A stretch of DNA of 49,716 bases from an uncultured Prevotellaceae bacterium. Its GTDB lineage: Bacteria > Bacteroidota > Bacteroidia > Bacteroidales > Bacteroidaceae. A program made the translations under genes and the position numbers. Below the pieces are notes generated by a model. The model was not told the origin of the DNA. It worked only from the letters and a program-made list of their open reading frames with translations, and did not search any database. Positions 1 through 7,680 of the stretch are shown here, in pieces. The stretch spans positions 1-49,716 of the forward strand of contig CADCET010000029.1 in assembly GCA_902800495.1 (NCBI GenBank), written 5' to 3'. Each line of letters begins with the position of its first letter. Position 1 is the stretch's first letter.

Positions 1-1
1 T

Positions 2-235
2 ACTCATAAGTTTATGCAATTCAAGGTAAAATATGCTACGGGTACAAAAGTCGTTCGTATATCAGGTGAAAATATGGCTAAGTTTATTGTGGCTTTGCCA
101 TCCAAATCTGAGCAGCAGCGCATTGTATCTATCCTCGATACCTTCGAGGCCGCTATACAGAACTTGGAAGCGCAACTAAAAGAGCGCGAAAAGCAATATG
201 ATTATTACAGGAATAAACTATTGACGTTTGAGTAG
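2..235 (+). CDS. hsdS: type I restriction-modification specificity subunit, C-terminal fragment
   Basis: This is the last 77 codons of a gene that begins before the window; the frame is open from base 2 to the TAG at 233-235. The residues LPSKSEQQRIVSILDTFEA, followed by a long charged helix with KEREKQYDYYRNKLLTFE, are the typical end of an HsdS second target-recognition domain and its coiled-coil spacer. HsdS chooses the DNA sequence recognised by the HsdM2S methylase and HsdR2M2S nuclease. hsdR lies 645 bases downstream on the same strand, which supports the call. The target-recognition domains and hsdM are outside the window, so specificity and any phase-variable partner genes cannot be judged. 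Confidence 0.9.
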   Translation, partial: THKFMQFKVKYATGTKVVRISGENMAKFIVALPSKSEQQRIVSILDTFEAAIQNLEAQLKEREKQYDYYRNKLLTFE

Positions 236-239
236 AGAA

Positions 240-521
240 TTACTTCTGTCCGTAATGAGAACGCAAGGAAATAACAGCAACATAGACTTCGGCATCGTGA
301 ATCTCGTAGATCATGCGATACTGTTTGTTGATACGACGAGACCACGTCTCTTCAAAGACGTAGTGCTTCAAGTGTTCCACCTGACCAGTGCCTGTTCGCG
401 GATGCTCCTGAAGCTCCAGAAGCATATTCGTGATTTTCTTAATGGTGGGTTTGTCGCCACTCTTTTTGATGGCGGCAATCTCTTTCTTGGCCTGTTCAGA
501 AAGCAGTATAGCGTAAGTCAT
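240..521 (-). CDS. YoeB/Txe-family mRNA interferase toxin
   Basis: A 93-residue RelE-superfamily protein. The YoeB core is visible: GQVEHLKH, then WSRRINKQYRMIYEI, then a C-terminal SHYGQK. By alignment from memory with E. coli YoeB (Glu46, Arg65, His83), the catalytic residues would be Glu49, Arg69 and His89, with Tyr90 after the histidine. Such toxins cut mRNA at the ribosome when their antitoxin is degraded. The start codon lies three bases after the stop of the antitoxin gene, so the two form one minus-strand operon with the antitoxin first. The gene ends four bases from the hsdS stop, converging on it. All expected active-site residues are present, so it looks functional. Confidence 0.88.
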   Translation of the reverse strand: MTYAILLSEQAKKEIAAIKKSGDKPTIKKITNMLLELQEHPRTGTGQVEHLKHYVFEETWSRRINKQYRMIYEIHDAEVYVAVISLRSHYGQK

Positions 522-524
522 TTC

Positions 525-800
525 CTACAGCGAATTGATAAATTCGGTAATGTCTTCTTTGTTTTCAAGACGCGTGAATTTTGCTCCAGGCTGATGAGCC
601 TTAGCTATATCTTCCTCAACAGCTTTCACATTACGAGAGTCGGCAAAGAAAGAATCGCCCGAAGGACTTATCTCATAAGGATCAACGCGGTACGAAATCT
701 TTGGGGACTTACTGATGGTAACCCCTTTAATCGCACCCAAAATCTTTTTCAGGCTTGGGATAAGGCTTGCATCCTCGATGTTAAGAACTATATGTGTCAT
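525..800 (-). CDS. antitoxin partner of the YoeB-like toxin
   Basis: A 91-residue acidic protein starting at the ATG at 800-798. An upstream in-frame ATG at 854 would add 18 residues (MLFHLFCLSLHANSDCLF) that run through the predicted promoter, so the shorter start is preferred. The C-terminal half (SGDSFFADSRNVKAVEEDI onwards) resembles Bacteroidales antitoxins paired with RelE/YoeB toxins, where this part wraps the toxin. The N-terminal part should dimerise and bind DNA, but I see no clearly nameable fold. Position directly before the toxin gene, with a three-base gap, is the strongest evidence. The family name is uncertain. Confidence 0.75.
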   Translation of the reverse strand: MTHIVLNIEDASLIPSLKKILGAIKGVTISKSPKISYRVDPYEISPSGDSFFADSRNVKAVEEDIAKAHQPGAKFTRLENKEDITEFINSL

Positions 801-823
801 AAACAAACAATCACTATTTGCGT

Positions 824-855
824 GCAAAGATAAACAAAATAAATGAAATAACAAG
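824..855 (-). promoter_or_regulatory. promoter of the toxin-antitoxin operon
   Basis: Read on the minus strand, 832-824 is TATCTTTGC, a perfect TAnnTTTGC -7 element. A CTTG at 855-852, about 19 bases upstream, is an acceptable -33 box. Transcription would begin about 20 bases before the antitoxin ATG at 800. No matching plus-strand promoter is seen for hsdR in this gap. Confidence 0.6.
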
Positions 856-879
856 ATAATAAACCAAAAAAATAAATCT

Positions 880-3800
880 ATGGCAATCTACGACTTGATA
901 TCAGAGAATGACGAAAGTACCGTTGTTGCGGAGTTTGAACAAGGATTTTTCGCTTCTGAGGCTCCCTATATGAGTGAGCGCAACTTGGAAGATCAGTTTG
1001 TGGCTCAGTTGGGGATGCAGGAATATGAGTACCTGCCAATCAGCACGGAAGACGAGCTGATTGCTAATCTGCGTCAACAACTGGAGTTACTGAATGGCGT
1101 GACCTTCAATGATAGTGAATGGAAGCGATTCTTTTCAACAAACATAGCTAAGCCCAACAGCGGTATTATCGAGAAGACGAGAGTGATTCAGGAAGATCCT
1201 CGTTTTACCTTCACTTTCGATAATGGGGACATCAAGAACATCATGCTGCTGGATAAGCAGGATATTCATCAAAATCGTTTACAAGTGATGCGTCAATATA
1301 CACCAACTGGTGGTAAGACGAAGAATCGTTATGATGTGACTATACTAGTGAATGGTCTGCCAATGGTGCATGTGGAGCTCAAAAAGCCAGGCGTTGATAT
1401 TCGTGAGGCTTTCAACCAGATAAAACGTTATGGACGTGAGTCGATGTGGGCTGATAGTGGCTTATTCGAGTACGTGCAAATCTACGTTATCAGCAATGGC
1501 ACTTATACGAAATACTACAGCAATACTACTCGTGACTTACATTTCAATGAAGAAGATGAAAGAGCCAAGAAAGGTCAGGTGGTGAGCAATTCGTTTGAGT
1601 TTACCTCTTGGTGGACGGATGCCCGCAATAAGCGCATCATGATGCTGGAAGACTTTACCAAAACCTTCTTTGCCAAGCATACCATACTGAGTATATTGAC
1701 ACACTTCTGTGTGTTCACTGTTGACAACCAGTTGATGGTGATGCGTCCTTACCAGATAGCAGCCACAGAGAATATTCTGAAACGTATTAAAGTGGCTTAT
1801 AACAACAAGCGGTATGGTAGTATAGAAGCCGGAGGCTATATTTGGCATACGACAGGCTCTGGTAAAACTCTGACCTCGTTTAAGACTTCGCTGTTAGCCA
1901 GTAAACTGTCATATATAGATAAGGTGTTGTTTGTGGTGGACCGCAAAGACTTGGACTATCAGACCATGCGAGAGTATGACAATTTCCAAAAAGATGCCGC
2001 AAATAGCAACACTAATGTGACCATATTGGAACGACAGTTGAATGATCCAACCTGTCATATTATCATTACCACAATCCAGAAGCTTTCCATACTTGTGAAG
2101 CGTAACAAAAATATGGATGTGTACAACCAGCATGTAGTGATGATATTCGACGAGTGTCATCGCAGTCAGTTTGGTGAGATGCATACGGCCATAACGAAGA
2201 AGTTCAAGAAGTACTATATCTTTGGCTTTACAGGAACCCCCATCTTCTCAGATAATGCCAATACGACAGGAAAGGCTAATCTTATGACAACTAAACAGGT
2301 GTTTGGCGAGCGTCTGCATACCTATACTATTATTAATGCTATTAGTGACCAGAACGTGTTGCCTTTCCATTTGGAGTATGTGCGAACGATGCGTGAAAAA
2401 GAAGGTATAGAGGACGAAGCAGTAGAAGACATCGACAGAGAGCGAATCATGCGTGATCCAAGATATATCAGTAACATCGTCACATATATTATCAAGAACT
2501 TTGCGAAAAAGACCAAGCGCAACAGCACCTATCAGGTGAAAGACCAACGACTGCATGGCTTTAACTCTATCTTTGCAACAGCCAGTATTGATGCTGCCAA
2601 ACTCTACTATAGCGAGTTTAAACGGCAGATGGCAGATTTGCCTGAGGCAGATAGGCTGAAAGTGGCCATGATATATAGCTATGGGGCTAATGAAGCTGAC
2701 CCATTGGACGGTGAACTGATAGATGAGAATCCAGAGGACACCTCAACACTCTCACAGACGGATAAGGACGCCTTACAGGAGTGTATCGATGATTACAATC
2801 GTGAGTTCGGTTGCAAGTTCGATCTCTCGGCGAATGGTTTCCAGAGTTTCTATAAGGACGTGAGCAAGCGAATGAAGAATCGCGAACTTGACTTGCTGAT
2901 AGTCGTAAACATGTTCCTGACAGGTTTCGATGCTAAGACGTTGAATACGCTTTGGGTGGATAAGAATCTGAGGATGCACGGACTGCTGCAGGCTTATAGT
3001 CGAACAAACCGTATTCTGAATAGCGTAAAGAATTGTGGTAACATCATATGTTTCCGCAATTTGGAGCAGGCCACAAACGATGCTCTTGGGTTGTTTGGTA
3101 ATTCTGAGGCAAATGGCGTGGTTCTGTTAAAGACCTTTGATGAATACTATTACGAAGGGTATGAGGACGCAAACGGCAAGCGTCAGCCTGACTACAAGGA
3201 GACTGTTGAAACCTTACGTGAGGAATACCCGCTTCCCGTTGGAACAGATGTCATGACGGAAGAAGCCAAGAAGGACTTTATCAAGAAGTATTCTTATATC
3301 CTGAAGTTGTATAACATTCTCAGCACCTTCGATGAGTTCGAGGGCAAAGAGCTGTTGGGTGAACAAGAACGCCAGCACTATGCAAGCGCCTATCTCGAAC
3401 TGTATCACCAATTCAGGGATAAGGAAAAGGTTGACCCAGAAAATGTCAACGAGGATATCGTCTTCGAAATAGAACTTATCAAACACGACGATATCAGTAT
3501 TGATCGTATCCTTCAGATGGTTCAGACATACGCTGATGACCACATGAATGATATGACGGTTATAGCCAAGATTAGAGATTTCGTTGATGCCAGTCCGAAT
3601 CTTCGTAATAAAAGAGAACTGATAGAGCAGTTTATCAAAGGTATAACGTCTGGCAGCGATGTAGGAGAATCATGGGCAGACTATATCAAGCAGCAGAAAG
3701 AGGAAGAACTGAACAAGATTATCGAAGAAGAGAAGTTGAAACCCATAGAGACTCGAAATTTTATGGCAATGGCATTCCGCAACGGTTTTGTATCAATGTC

Positions 3801-3945
3801 AGGTGTCGCTTTTGCTCAGATTCTTCCAGCTGTCTCACGCTTCTCAAAAGACAGTAAGCGTGAAGAAATGCGCCAACGTGTGTTCGAAAAACTCTGTGCC
3901 TATCTCGAGAAATACAAAGACATGAGCAATCATGCTGATGGCTGA
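880..3945 (+). CDS. hsdR: type I restriction enzyme, R (endonuclease/translocase) subunit
   Basis: A 1021-residue HsdR, the usual length. It provides ATP-driven DNA translocation and the cleavage activity of the type I complex. An N-terminal PD-(D/E)xK nuclease domain is seen as YDVTILVNGLPMVHVELKK around residues 150-168. The SF2 helicase motor follows: Walker A HTTGSGKT near residue 327, the DEAD-type box FDECHRSQF near 424, motif III FGFTGTP, and the late motifs FLTGFDAKTLNTLWVDK and QAYSRTNR. The C-terminal part is the helical domain that contacts HsdM. The ATG at 880 fits the nuclease domain start. The gene is intact and rather AT-rich next to the metabolic genes further right, which suits a transferable defence locus. 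Confidence 0.96.
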   Translation: MAIYDLISENDESTVVAEFEQGFFASEAPYMSERNLEDQFVAQLGMQEYEYLPISTEDELIANLRQQLELLNGVTFNDSEWKRFFSTNIAKPNSGIIEKTRVIQEDPRFTFTFDNGDIKNIMLLDKQDIHQNRLQVMRQYTPTGGKTKNRYDVTILVNGLPMVHVELKKPGVDIREAFNQIKRYGRESMWADSGLFEYVQIYVISNGTYTKYYSNTTRDLHFNEEDERAKKGQVVSNSFEFTSWWTDARNKRIMMLEDFTKTFFAKHTILSILTHFCVFTVDNQLMVMRPYQIAATENILKRIKVAYNNKRYGSIEAGGYIWHTTGSGKTLTSFKTSLLASKLSYIDKVLFVVDRKDLDYQTMREYDNFQKDAANSNTNVTILERQLNDPTCHIIITTIQKLSILVKRNKNMDVYNQHVVMIFDECHRSQFGEMHTAITKKFKKYYIFGFTGTPIFSDNANTTGKANLMTTKQVFGERLHTYTIINAISDQNVLPFHLEYVRTMREKEGIEDEAVEDIDRERIMRDPRYISNIVTYIIKNFAKKTKRNSTYQVKDQRLHGFNSIFATASIDAAKLYYSEFKRQMADLPEADRLKVAMIYSYGANEADPLDGELIDENPEDTSTLSQTDKDALQECIDDYNREFGCKFDLSANGFQSFYKDVSKRMKNRELDLLIVVNMFLTGFDAKTLNTLWVDKNLRMHGLLQAYSRTNRILNSVKNCGNIICFRNLEQATNDALGLFGNSEANGVVLLKTFDEYYYEGYEDANGKRQPDYKETVETLREEYPLPVGTDVMTEEAKKDFIKKYSYILKLYNILSTFDEFEGKELLGEQERQHYASAYLELYHQFRDKEKVDPENVNEDIVFEIELIKHDDISIDRILQMVQTYADDHMNDMTVIAKIRDFVDASPNLRNKRELIEQFIKGITSGSDVGESWADYIKQQKEEELNKIIEEEKLKPIETRNFMAMAFRNGFVSMSGVAFAQILPAVSRFSKDSKREEMRQRVFEKLCAYLEKYKDMSNHADG

Positions 3946-3985
3946 GGGGCCAGGTGCATGATAGACTTGGGGAAATAAAGAAAAG

Positions 3986-4018
3986 TTTGGCGGTTTCAAA
4001 AATAGTTTGTAACTTTGC
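3986..4018 (+). promoter_or_regulatory. Bacteroidota-type promoter upstream of the pepD leader
   Basis: TTTG at 3986-3989 and TAACTTTGC at 4010-4018 are separated by 20 bases, an almost ideal Bacteroidota vegetative promoter. The start site would be about 4024, leaving a leader of about 165 bases before the preferred pepD ATG. Confidence 0.75.
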
Positions 4019-4024
4019 AGCAGA

Positions 4025-4135
4025 ATCCCCCTTGTCTGCAAAATACTTGGGTTAGTTGCTTGAAAGCAACTTAGAAAAAGTAATCCCGTTCGGGTGAGAT
4101 ATACCGAGTTCAAGCCTCCGCGGAGGGCTTTATTT
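4025..4135 (+). ncRNA. possible small RNA or structured 5' leader of pepD
   Basis: Directly downstream of a strong promoter lie three compact hairpins: GTTGCTT/AAGCAAC with a GA loop (4055-4070), CCCG/CGGG with a TT loop (4085-4094), and the 12-base palindrome CCTCCGCGGAGG (4115-4126) followed by a T-rich run. CTTG at 4046 can pair with CAAG at 4111 to close the first two hairpins into one domain. The last hairpin plus T-rich tail looks like a weak intrinsic terminator. The unit could therefore be an independent RNA of about 105 nt or an attenuating leader. I cannot match it to a named RNA family. Confidence 0.35.
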
Positions 4136-4188
4136 ATAACGAAGGACAAATAGATAAGAAGAGAGTGATTGTTTACGTTGATGATTAT

Positions 4189-5625
4189 ATGGAACAGAAG
4201 AGAACAACAACAGAACGTGTATTTCAGATTTTTAAGGAACTGAACCAGATTCCACGCCCTTCGCACTATGAAGAGCGAGTGGCTGACTATCTATGCCGGT
4301 TTGCAGAGCGGCTTAATCTGCCCTATAGGCGCGACAAGGAGAACTGCGTCGTCATCAGCAAGCCGGCCACACAGGGATTTGAGGGCGCAGAGCCTGTCGT
4401 GCTGCTCAACCACATGGATATGGTTTGTGTGGGCATGAGCGATCCGCTTAACACGCCTATTGATGCCTATATAGAGAACGGTTGGATGAAGGCAAGAGGC
4501 ACGTCATTAGGTGCAGACAACGGCATCGGACTGTCGATGGCACTTGCTGTGCTGGAGAGTTCCGAGATTGTGCATGGCCCGTTAGAGGTTATTACTACCA
4601 CTAACGAGGAGGACGGCATGTCGGGAGCCTCACAGCTGAGCAGCGACTTCCTGAAGGGTCGCAAGGTTATTAACCTTGATTCGGAAGACTATGATACCAT
4701 CACGACAGGTGCTGCTGGTGCCTGCCTGCAGTTTCATCGCATTCCAGTGGAGCGCAAGAGCGTGAATGGTCCAGGTTGCTACGCCATCAATATCAATGGC
4801 GGCCTGGGCGGTCATTCGGGTGTCGACATCAACAAGGGACGATGTAGTGCCGTCAAAGTGGCGTGGAAGATTTTAGATGCCCTCCGCACTAAACACGAAA
4901 TAGAGATAGCTTCTATCAATATCGGTGAAGCCAATGCCTCCATCGCATCGTCGGGAAAAATCATTATCTGCATGCCATCAGGTGAGCAAGATTTCCTGAT
5001 GGAGCAAGTGAACAGAATCAACGAGCAGCTGCACAAACAATATGGCGATACGGACCCCAATATCCGCTGCACCATTGACAAATATCCACTTCAGAAGACT
5101 GTCATCAATCCTGAAGCCATCAACGCCCTGATGAACTGTCTGGAGCTGGTTCCGCAGGGAGTCATCAAGATGAGCGAGGCGATGGAAGACACCGTTGAGA
5201 CCTCCAACAACATCGGGCGTATTCAGACAGAAGAGGATCGTATCTTTATTTCCACTCATACGCGTAGTTTCATCGATGCCGACATGATGAAACTGAGCCG
5301 CAAGATTGCCGATGTCTTTGCTGAGAATGGGGCAAAGTCGGAGATGGTGATGTCGGCTCCTGCCTGGCAGGAAGACCAACAGTCGGCATTCCTGCAACTG
5401 ACTTCCGACACGTTCCAAGACGTGCTGGGCTGGCGTCCACGGATGGTGGCCATGCACTTCGTGCTTGAAGCCGGGTTCTTCGTCGAACACTATCCCGGCA
5501 TTCAGATTGCCAGCATCGGCCCACGTATCGTAGAGCCTCACTCTACAAGTGAACGTGTGGAACTGACGACCATTGAGGACATCTGGCGCGTGCTTGTCGA
5601 ACTCCTGAAAAGGCTTGCCCGTTGA
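4189..5625 (+). CDS. pepD: aminoacyl-histidine dipeptidase (Xaa-His dipeptidase, M20 family)
   Basis: Cytosolic zinc dipeptidase that releases amino acids from Xaa-His and related dipeptides. Visible metal-ligand motifs are LLNHMDMV (His and Asp), GADNGIG (bridging Asp), TTNEEDGMSGA (general-base Glu-Glu) and LDSED, with GGLGGHSGVD in the lid domain. The ATG at 4189 (MEQKRTTTERVFQ) gives 478 residues, close to the family norm. An in-frame GTG at 4165 would add eight residues with no family support. The gene is alone on the plus strand and converges on pyrF, with a shared hairpin between them. Confidence 0.93.
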   Translation: MEQKRTTTERVFQIFKELNQIPRPSHYEERVADYLCRFAERLNLPYRRDKENCVVISKPATQGFEGAEPVVLLNHMDMVCVGMSDPLNTPIDAYIENGWMKARGTSLGADNGIGLSMALAVLESSEIVHGPLEVITTTNEEDGMSGASQLSSDFLKGRKVINLDSEDYDTITTGAAGACLQFHRIPVERKSVNGPGCYAININGGLGGHSGVDINKGRCSAVKVAWKILDALRTKHEIEIASINIGEANASIASSGKIIICMPSGEQDFLMEQVNRINEQLHKQYGDTDPNIRCTIDKYPLQKTVINPEAINALMNCLELVPQGVIKMSEAMEDTVETSNNIGRIQTEEDRIFISTHTRSFIDADMMKLSRKIADVFAENGAKSEMVMSAPAWQEDQQSAFLQLTSDTFQDVLGWRPRMVAMHFVLEAGFFVEHYPGIQIASIGPRIVEPHSTSERVELTTIEDIWRVLVELLKRLAR

Positions 5626-5657
5626 GTGCGAGGTGAGTAGCCTGTAGCGTGGCCAAC

Positions 5658-5692
5658 GAACTGAATAAGTTGTTCTACAACTTATTCAGTTC
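5658..5692. terminator. 16-bp hairpin between convergent pepD and pyrF
   Basis: A perfect inverted repeat, 5658-5673 against 5677-5692, with a three-base loop. It can end transcription arriving from pepD, and it contains the pyrF stop codon (5677-5675) in its loop and the last pyrF codons in one arm. There is no clear U tract on either side, so it may act as a roadblock or a 3'-end stabiliser rather than a textbook intrinsic terminator. Confidence 0.65.
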
Positions 5693-6496
5693 TATTGCCA
5701 TCTGCTGTTGCAGTTCCTGGGCTTTCTGGGCGGCAACCTCTGCAAAGTCCTCACCCTGAGAGGCATAGATGATGCCGCGACTGGAGTTGACGAGCAAACC
5801 ACAATCCTTAGTCATACCGTATTTGCACACTTCTTGCAGCGAACCGCCCTGGGCACCAACGCCAGGGACGAGCAGGAAGTGGGTGGGAGCCAGGCGGCGG
5901 ATATCCTCAAACATCTGGCCCTGGGTGGCTCCTACGACGTACATCATCTGTTCGTCATTGGCCCATTGCTGACTGCGGCGCAGGACTTTCTCGAAGAGGC
6001 GTTCGCCATCGGGCGACTCCGTCAGCTGAAAGTCGTGACTGCCTTTGTTCGACGTCAAGGCCAACAAGATAACCCACTTGCCCTCGTAGCCGAGGAAGGG
6101 CGTGACGCTGTCTTCACCCATATAGGGGGCGACAGTTAGCGAGTCGACGTCGTATTCCTCGAAGAAGGTACGGGCATACATGGCGCTGGTGTTGCCAATG
6201 TCGCCACGTTTGGCGTCGGCAATGATGAAGTGCTGCGGGTAGTTCTGCTTGAGATATTTGATGGTCTTCTCGAAGGCCATGAGTCCCTTGACGCCGAAGG
6301 CCTCGTAGAAAGCGAGGTTGGGCTTGTACGACACGCAATAGGGTGCGGTGGCGTCGATGATAGCCTTGTTAAACGCAAAGATGGGGTCTTCTTCCTGCAG
6401 CAGGTGCTGGGGAATCTTCTTTAAGTCTGTGTCAAGACCTACGCAGAGAAACGACTGCTTCTCGCGGATTTGTTGGATGAGTTCTTTTCGGTTCAT
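5675..6496 (-). CDS. pyrF: orotidine 5'-phosphate decarboxylase
   Basis: Last enzyme of UMP synthesis, converting OMP to UMP plus CO2. The 273-residue length and the sequence [25 protein letters not shown] and [13 protein letters not shown] match the longer group of OMP decarboxylases found in Bacteroidota and Actinobacteria. The DAKRGD segment holds the catalytic Asp-Lys pair, and [13 protein letters not shown] near the end binds phosphate. It is the last gene of the long minus-strand series and lies 48 bases after prfA. Its final codons lie in the terminator hairpin shared with pepD. Confidence 0.96.
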   Translation of the reverse strand: MNRKELIQQIREKQSFLCVGLDTDLKKIPQHLLQEEDPIFAFNKAIIDATAPYCVSYKPNLAFYEAFGVKGLMAFEKTIKYLKQNYPQHFIIADAKRGDIGNTSAMYARTFFEEYDVDSLTVAPYMGEDSVTPFLGYEGKWVILLALTSNKGSHDFQLTESPDGERLFEKVLRRSQQWANDEQMMYVVGATQGQMFEDIRRLAPTHFLLVPGVGAQGGSLQEVCKYGMTKDCGLLVNSSRGIIYASQGEDFAEVAAQKAQELQQQMAIELNKL

Positions 6497-6510
6497 TCTT
6501 TTAATGTTTT

Positions 6511-6531
6511 TTCAGCGGGGGAACCGCTGAA
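6511..6531. repeat. hairpin in the prfA-pyrF spacer
   Basis: TTCAGCGG at 6511-6518 and CCGCTGAA at 6524-6531 form an 8-bp stem with a five-base loop. On the minus strand it follows prfA and sits 15 bases before the pyrF ATG, and it is followed by an A run instead of a U run. It is therefore more likely to stabilise or process mRNA, or to affect pyrF translation, than to terminate transcription. Confidence 0.5.
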
Positions 6532-6544
6532 CACTCTAACACTC

Positions 6545-7660
6545 TTATAGTTCGCTCTCTTTCATGCGCTCGGCGTTCTCGGCAACGGTCAGAGCGTCAA
6601 TCATCGGTTGGATGTCGCCACCGAGGAAGCCTTGCAGGTCGTGGGTGGTGTAGCCGATGCGGTGGTCAGTAACGCGGCCTTGCGGGAAGTTGTAGGTACG
6701 AATCTTGGCCGAGCGGTCGCCAGTAGAGACGAGGCTCTTGCGGCGCGAGGCGATATCGTCCATATACTTCTGGTGCTCCTTATCATATATAAAGGTATAC
6801 AGGCGCGAGAGTGCGCGTTCCTTATTCTTTGGCTGGTCGCGGGTCTCGGTACACTCGATGAGAATCTCCTCGGTCTCGCCCGTGTTGGGGTTCTTCCACA
6901 TATAGCGCAGACGGACGCCAGACTCCACCTTGTTGACATTCTGGCCACCGGCACCCGAGGAGCGGAAGGTGTCCCACTTGATTTCGCCCTCGTTGACGTG
7001 AACCTCGAACTTGTCGGCCTCTGGCAGTACAGCTACCGTAGCTGCCGAGGTGTGCATACGTCCCTGCGTCTCGGTAGCCGGCACGCGTTGTACACGGTGG
7101 ACACCTGACTCGTACTTCAGCGTGCCGTAGACATCGGCACCCGAGACGGCAAAGTCGATCTCCTTGTAACCGCCGACGGCACCTTCAGAAACGCTTGTGA
7201 TAGAGAGCTGCCAACCTTTGGAGTCGCAAAAGCTCTTATACATCTTGAAGAGATCGCCGGCAAAGAGACAAGCCTCGTCACCACCCGTTCCCGCACGAAT
7301 CTCCATCTGAACATTCTTGGCATCCTCAGGGTCCTTTGGTATGAGAGCAATCTTGATTTCCTCCTCCAACTTCGGTTGTAGTTCCTCATTGGTAGCTAGT
7401 TCCTCGCGGGCCATCTCCTTCATCTCGGGATCGTCCTCGTTAGCCAGTATATCCTTAGCCTCCTTGATGCTATTGAGACAGGCGATGTAACGTTTGCGGG
7501 CGTCCATAATGTCGCCCAGGTCCTTGTATTCCTTTGTGAGTTTGACAAAACGGTTCTGGTCAGCTATCACGTCGGGGTCGGTAATCAGGGTCGATACCTC
7601 CTCGAAGCGGCTTTCCAGACCGTCTAATTTCTGTAAAATACTATTTGATGTTTCTGCCAT
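6545..7660 (-). CDS. prfA: peptide chain release factor 1
   Basis: Ribosomal release factor that reads UAG and UAA and triggers peptide release. The 371-residue protein has an N-terminal coiled domain 1, the codon-recognition tripeptide PAT at residues 194-196 (RVPATETQG), which marks RF1 rather than RF2, and the catalytic GGQ at 238-240 in SSGAGGQNVNKVESGVRL. The C-terminal KIRTYNFPQGRVTDHRIG is typical. It sits 20 bases downstream of the Dcu carrier gene and 48 bases upstream of pyrF on the same strand. No frameshift is seen; the internal programmed frameshift is a property of RF2, not of this gene. Confidence 0.97.
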   Translation of the reverse strand: MAETSNSILQKLDGLESRFEEVSTLITDPDVIADQNRFVKLTKEYKDLGDIMDARKRYIACLNSIKEAKDILANEDDPEMKEMAREELATNEELQPKLEEEIKIALIPKDPEDAKNVQMEIRAGTGGDEACLFAGDLFKMYKSFCDSKGWQLSITSVSEGAVGGYKEIDFAVSGADVYGTLKYESGVHRVQRVPATETQGRMHTSAATVAVLPEADKFEVHVNEGEIKWDTFRSSGAGGQNVNKVESGVRLRYMWKNPNTGETEEILIECTETRDQPKNKERALSRLYTFIYDKEHQKYMDDIASRRKSLVSTGDRSAKIRTYNFPQGRVTDHRIGYTTHDLQGFLGGDIQPMIDALTVAENAERMKESEL

Positions 7661-7680
7661 ATAATATGTTTAAGTTAATT

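Noticed and set aside
228-833. 201-residue plus-strand frame between hsdS and hsdR
   Set aside because: It is the opposite-strand reading of the toxin-antitoxin pair, which has clear family motifs in the other orientation.
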